Origin: Strigops habroptila
Taxonomy: Eukaryota > Chordata > Aves > Psittaciformes > Psittacidae
DNA length: 64,000 nt
Assembly: GCF_004027225.2 (NCBI RefSeq)
Contig: NC_044277.2
Span: 28,968,995 to 29,032,994, forward strand
Direction of reading: 5' to 3'
Part shown: piece by piece, positions 58,101-64,000 of the stretch
How the letters are laid out: each line of letters starts with the position of its first letter
Numbering within the stretch: position 1 is the stretch's first letter
Made by a program: the position numbers and the translations under genes
Notes under the pieces: generated by a model
What the model saw: the letters and a program-made list of their open reading frames with translations, nothing else
The model's database searches: none
What the model was told of the DNA's origin: nothing

Positions 58101-61100
58101 GGATAAGGATCAGGATTGTTAATCACTCTGAAAGTCTTCTGTGGGAAAATGTAAACTTACAAGGAAAGATAGTGTCCATAAACGTCATTTAAATATTTAC
58201 ATAACTGGAGGGTAAAAATTTGATATTAAAAGCATGCAAGTACCAAGTCATATTTAGGTGCCTGTCAGAGATCACTAGGACTTGTACAGCTGGGGTTGGT
58301 TGGTGGTGGGCTGTATTTCTACATAATGCTTTGCTAGCAGCAACGAAGAGCTCTTCTTTACCACCACCTATGAAAAAAATCTAATTGTTCTTGTCAAAGC
58401 GCAGGTATAAAAAAAAACCCAAAAATTTGGGAGACTACATTTGCTTAAATTTTTCTGCTTCAGGTTGGGTTAACTCTTCAGTTCTGGTGTTCCTGCATAA
58501 GCAGTGTACCAGTGGCTATAGGCTAGGGGCATGGTGATTGATCATTCGCTTACAGTTTGTGGCTGTTGATAAATCTGCAGTGTGAGAAAGAATGACTCCA
58601 CGTAGGAAAGGGTGGTTTCCACCACCATGTATAACTGGAAATTATTGGAATTGTTTCTCTGCTGATCCTTGATTTCATAATTCTCACAGAAGTTTCTTTT
58701 GTGCTTTTCCAGCTCTCAGAATGTGATAAAACCCTTGGAAAAAAATCTGTGTGCTTTCATGTAAATACGATGAGGATGAGCCTTTGAAAACATATCTAAG
58801 CTGATGTTAATGAATAAACAAACTTGGCCAGAGTAAATCTTTTCATCTAACTTCAAGAGCCACACAGTAATGAAGTAAATATAGATGTACTTAATGGGCT
58901 TCTTTCATCCCAACACATAACAAACCCGCTAAAGTAATGCAAACAAATCTAAAATGGATTTCTAAGTGGCTGATTTTTGGTTGGTTTTTTTTTTTGGTAC
59001 TAAAGCAGTTTAGCCAGGCTAGGGTGGGAGTGGAGCTGTGGAAGTGCCGAGGTGAGGGCTAGCCTAAGTGGGAGGGGACAGAGAGCGTGTGAGAGACCTG
59101 ACTCTTCTCCTGCGGTTCTGCAAAAAAGGCAGAAAGTGCTCATTCCACATGTTTAAAACAAGTTATTTGAAGAGCTTCTCCCAAGACTTGTCCCTTTAAA
59201 AAGCAGCTTGCGGATGAGGCTTTGCGAGGCAGGGAGCTTACTCTGCAGGATACGTCCTGGCAGTGCCCCAGCCCGGTTCCCGCCTTCGTAGTGTACCTGA
59301 GTTTGATGTTAAAGGTGGCCTCGGAACCATCGTGGCACCTGTGGTAGGCACAGTCTTTGAAGTATGACTGCAGCAGGGGTTTTGATTTTGGCAACATCTT
59401 GTTGGTTGAAAGCTGTGGGAAAGAGGAGCTCAAAAAACAGTTCCGCAGATCTGGATGTTCACTGCATGACAGTAGATTTGGTTTCGTTTCAAGACTTGCA
59501 GGATGGCTGTTTCTAATGACAGCATTTGTAAATAGATTAACAACTTCTTGTGGAAAGAGTGCCTAGCAAATACAACTGGTTTTGCTGTCCTTGCTTTTTG
59601 AAGACCAAGGTGTAATGTTTGCATTTCCCATATAACAGAAAGAGTCTTTGGATCTTCTCTTTAAAAGCACAGTTATGAAACAATTTTACTTTAAAGACAA
59701 GTGGTTTGTTTTGAAAAGGATAACCCTTGTTTTGAGGAAAAAAAAAACCCAAACAAAACCCAAACACATAACTTGGTCTTGTCTTTTCTTAGTAGGAAAA
59801 GTTCAAGTCCATTTCATTCCACGTGGAATAAAATTCCATTCAAAGCTGGTCAATATTAGACTACTTAGACAACTGTGTCAGCATAATTACAGAAATACTT
59901 CGGTATGAGCTTTTTCTTTGCAGAGATCTTGATGAGTGGGAAATATGTTAAAAATTGGTTTCTGTGACTGTTGGAGGAATTTTGTGAAAGAGCTATAAAT
60001 CCAGGAGACTGTTGTACTTTAAAAAACATAACAGTGAGTTACTAACACCCAGATTCAACTCACTATTTGACACCTCAAATAGTCAGACATCCAGTTTAGC
60101 TCACATCTGGTTGTGTTGTGCCATGTGTATAGAAGTGAAACATGCTAAAAAATGTTCAGCTTTGGATGTGTTCATGTGGGGATTTACTCATAAATAATTG
60201 ATAACCCCCTGAAACAAAATCTCTTCATTACTTGGTGGATTGCTCATCTCTTCCCTCCCGTGCTCATTGTTCTTGCAGGCAGGGGGAAGAAGGAGGCGCT
60301 GCTTTAATGAAGGTGTACGTCAGCCTCCGCTGCTTCTTTCAAAAGGTCATCTAACTAAACAGTAGCAATGAAATGCTTGACAAAAGATAAACATTTTATT
60401 GTCCTATGGAGATACGTGGCATTCCAGTGTTTTAGAGGAACCACTTAGCTGCTGTGTTTAAGATGTCTTTTCATCTTAGCATAGAAGCAGTGATGAATTA
60501 TTAGATCAGTGTAATATTTGTGTCTCGTGCACTGCAGGACAGGATGTCAAATTAAGGGTCATTTGATGTGCAGTACCAGTTAGAACTGAAATATTTGGGC
60601 TCGATCTTTCAAGATTTTACCACTGTTAGGCATCGTCGCTCAGACTGTTGGCTGCAATGGGACACGTCTTTGTGAGCAGTGGTTTCTCATTTGAGCAAGG
60701 GTTTGCATGATTTGAGCTCCTGTTTACCAGACATCAAAGCACAGTGATGGATTTCCTTTCCTGGAAAAAACGAAAGAGCCGTTCTGCTATCCACTGACTT
60801 AATGTGTATCTGAGTCGATCTAACAAAATCTGATTTTAATGGAAAAAGTGTCTTAATGAAACATCAGTTCATCTTTCTGATGACTTGATTGCTATAGAGT
60901 TATTAGCCAAGTTCTGTAACAGTCCTTAAAGGTGCTAATACTTGCTTGCAGTTTAATAGCCCTGACTATTGCTAATGTACAGGAAATGTTCAAATCACAT
61001 CATTGAGAGAGAACCCTAACAAATCTTACAGCTACTTTAATACGAAGTTTCAGATGTTGCTCTTTTTTAATTGGAAGGTGAATGCTATAAAGGCTTCATC

Positions 61101-64000
61101 AGTCTGCTATTTCCAGATGACAGCATTTTCTATGGAGTAACTGTAAGTCCCAGAGTGCCGATCCCAGTTTTCAGCTTCAGTGTCACAGCTCAAACTTTTC
61201 CTTTTTCACTTGGCAGAAGTGTGTATCTGTGGTGGTGTCTGGATTTGTGTCTTCCAGAAAAAATAATACTGTTTCAATCAAATAAAATGAGAATAAAATT
61301 CTGAAATAATAATCACACTCTGGCCGATACAGGAGAAAACAGGGCCTTCACTCCTCCTTCTATAAACCAAAGATTAAGCTTGCTTATAAAGGGTTAACAG
61401 AGCTCTCTTCTGTTAATTCGTAATGGTGGAGTCGAAATGCTTGATTCTACATCAGTGGAAAATCCATTATCAATCAATGGGAATTTTGCAGCTGAAGCCA
61501 AAGGGATTAGAGCCTCGTCGTTCGGAAGTGACTGAAGGAAAGAAAGACCTGGATATGCTTTTTGTCACATGGCTGTGAGCCACCACCAGGCCATGGCCAC
61601 AGAAAATGGCACAGGAAAATCTTCGTTTACCTCAGGCAGGCTATTTCCAGAGATGTATGAAAGGGCTGGTCCCGCTCTGTGGAGAAACCTTACCTGGTGT
61701 TCTGCTGAGAGGGAGTTGTTGCTCATGTCCAAGCAAAATTACTTCAAAGGGGAAGAAGTACACAGAGAAAGATGACCTGGAGCCCTCTCCTAGGAATTGT
61801 GCCATGGTAGGGGAGAGTTAGTGAGGAGGTCAGATGTGCAATGGAAGCAGGAGGTAGGAAGAACAGTGGAAGAGGGGTGCAGATTTGGGGTTGAGGGCTG
61901 CAGAGGAGCACTGGTGCCTACACCACGCTGTCGTACCTGCTGCCACCCAGACACATTGGTTCAGGGGACTGGAGCGTAAGGGAGATGCCGGAAGAAATTG
62001 CTAAAGAATTTGCTATTGATGGTATCCTGATGATGTCCTAATGAACTGCATTGTCTGCAGAAGTTTCTTCCTTTAATGAATAATAGCTACTTTTCCTTCT
62101 AGTACAGTGCATAGACCAACATTCAGACTGTTAGAGCTTACAAACTGTAAGAAAACCTGGGGTTCCAGACTTACTTTAGTGAGGAATATTCATCAAGCAC
62201 ATTCTGGGCCAGAGCTAGAAAAGGGTTGTGGAGAAAAGCATGATCTCCATGACTTCTGCTACAACGTTTTGTAGGTACTTTTCCAGGGATGGAAGCTAAT
62301 ACATCACAAGAAGCTATTCAGAGTAAAATTACTTTTTACAACAATTTGGTAAATGTGAATGTATTGTTTTGATCTGTTACAATAGGCAAGATTGGGTCAT
62401 TTAGTTTGGTAATTACAAAGATGAAATTAATTTCATTTTCCTTTACTCTTGTTAAATGCGAAATAATTAAGTACAAATCATGGAGGGTTGGGCTCTCTTG
62501 TTTGTAGCTTCATCATTTATTAATCTAACACATTAGATGAGAGGCTTTATAGATTTGCTTGCCTAAGGAAAAAGAAGAAAATATAGAAAGGCCAAACTAG
62601 ATATCTATATTCTATCTCTCACTGGCATGACACACGCTTTGAGGTACAGTCAAATACCGCCTCATTTTCAGTTCAGTTTGTAACAAAGGACACTGCTTTT
62701 CCCCTCAGAAAGGTAAGTTGTGACTTAATGCTTAGATATTCTGAACAAGCTCATATTTGGATAGGCAAGATCACTTGTGTAGTTCCTCCCTCTCACACCG
62801 TTCATGTAAGGATATAATGTTGTAATGGGGCAGGCAAAATAAAACTACATATGTGCATGCCATAAAAACATATGTCTTGGCCATCTTAATTGACTATCCT
62901 AGTTACAGGAGGAACTGTGCCTTCCTCTAATTTAGCCTTTTCAGAAAATGGTGTTGGCCTAGTACAGGCAGCGGTGCAGTAAGAGCTCTGTGGGGGTAGA
63001 AGTGCTCTTCTTTCTTACCCTTATGTAGCTGGAGGGGATTTGAAAATTGGATATTTCTCTCCATCTCTGCAGCTCCAAGTAGCCCTGACACTGCCAGCCA
63101 TGGATTAGTGAAATAAATACCTCACGTTCATAGTGAAGTGGAAAGCATAAAGAGCATTTTCTGCCTTTTTCCCCTCTTTTTAATGTGTCATTTGCTAGCT
63201 GGCACAGTAACCTCCATTTCGTGTCTCCTGTGACATGACATGTTGCAGAGCTTTTCCATATGGACTAATTAATCACTCAAGGGAGTAGCAGCATGTGACA
63301 CTATGCATGTGGACTTGAGGTAAACAATTACCTATAGACCACCTATAATGAATCTGTACTTCAAATGTTATCTGTTAATGCAGTTTGATTTTTCTAGTGT
63401 GATTTTCTTTCCTTTTTGTTTTATCTGTTTTCTTAGCTATGTCCCTGGGAGGCAAATGGGATGCATACACAAAGTCGCCTTTTGGTGTTGCCGGTGTAGC
63501 TGAGTTTGGAAAAAAATATTCCTGGCAATTTAGTACATGAAGTTTACCAATGCTTTGGGAGGTGGTTTTATGCTAATTATGTGGAGGTGCAACAGTTCAG
63601 TTTTCCAGAGTATGTTGGTGGACAGTCTGTCAAATCTTTTAAATTGTTCCAGTCAGTTATATTGACTGAAGTAAAAGCAAGAATTAATCTTTTTTTCCCA
63701 TTCCTAACATGAAGATTTAATAGCATACTCTTGATTTACATTTCAGTATCAATTGTGTATTTTCATTTGTGTAGTGAACCTTGAATCCCTGACCCACTTG
63801 TGACACCATCTTTAATTTTGCTTAAGAAGTCTGTCTCATTTCTGGAAAGCAAATACACCAGGAATTGATTGGCATTAACAGTCAGGTAAATGGCAGGGAA
63901 AGAAGTGATGAGTGGGTCTGGAGTGGGGCCTCACCAGTTACAATGAATTGACAGATGTTGGTTCACAGGTGATCCTGTTATCTTCTTCAACAGGTTTGGT
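55166..64000. other. No exon recognised; probably intron 1 downstream of the CpG island
   Basis: About 8.8 kb of AT-rich sequence without a supported exon, RNA gene or well-preserved mobile element. Short open frames show no domain. Confidence 0.4.

Overview
The window reads as vertebrate nuclear DNA from a bird, most likely a songbird. The reasons are CR1 LINE fragments in both orientations, several copies of an LTR family starting TGTCGTGGTTTAA that I associate with avian ERVL-type elements, a PHF7-like gene of the kind duplicated in birds, and a GC-poor background broken by sharp GC-rich islands. No bacterial or plasmid genes were seen.

Layout. 1-9.4 kb is an accessory, rearranged region. 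It holds three exons matching the C-terminal end of NOL8 (3.3-4.3 kb), a CR1 insertion, and a complete eight-exon PHF7-like zinc-finger gene (5.85-8.33 kb) whose reading frame stays open across every intron. A copy of its 5' part lies at 8.98-9.36 kb. 9.4-26 kb is intergenic or intronic, with a long CR1 fragment (10.7-11.9 kb) and two LTRs. 26,029-35,583 is a complete provirus on the minus strand. 35.6-47 kb is repeat-rich and includes two LTRs nested in an older CR1-like relic. 47.3-51 kb has tentative exons of an unrecognised minus-strand gene. 54.3-55.2 kb is a CpG island with a good splice donor, probably the first exon of a plus-strand gene whose intron fills the rest.

The provirus is the main interest. 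Its two 715-bp LTRs look identical base for base and are flanked by a 4-bp repeat (CCAT), so it inserted recently. Pol is gammaretrovirus-like (class I) but has three in-frame stops. Gag is broken by a stop in the zinc knuckle, a deletion in capsid, and about 680 bp of foreign GC-rich DNA. That DNA appears to be the 5' end of the host amino-acid transporter gene SLC38A2: exon 1, a retained intron 1 carrying a TGATGCAAC amino-acid-response core, and the first twelve codons. Env is one open frame of 679 codons. Between its signal peptide and the usual surface subunit it carries an immunoglobulin V-like domain, followed by a furin-type R-I-R-R site.

Taken together this looks like a replication-defective, host-gene-carrying retrovirus that moved recently with help from another virus, while keeping an intact Env with an added Ig domain. 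All assignments come from reading the sequence; no database search was possible.
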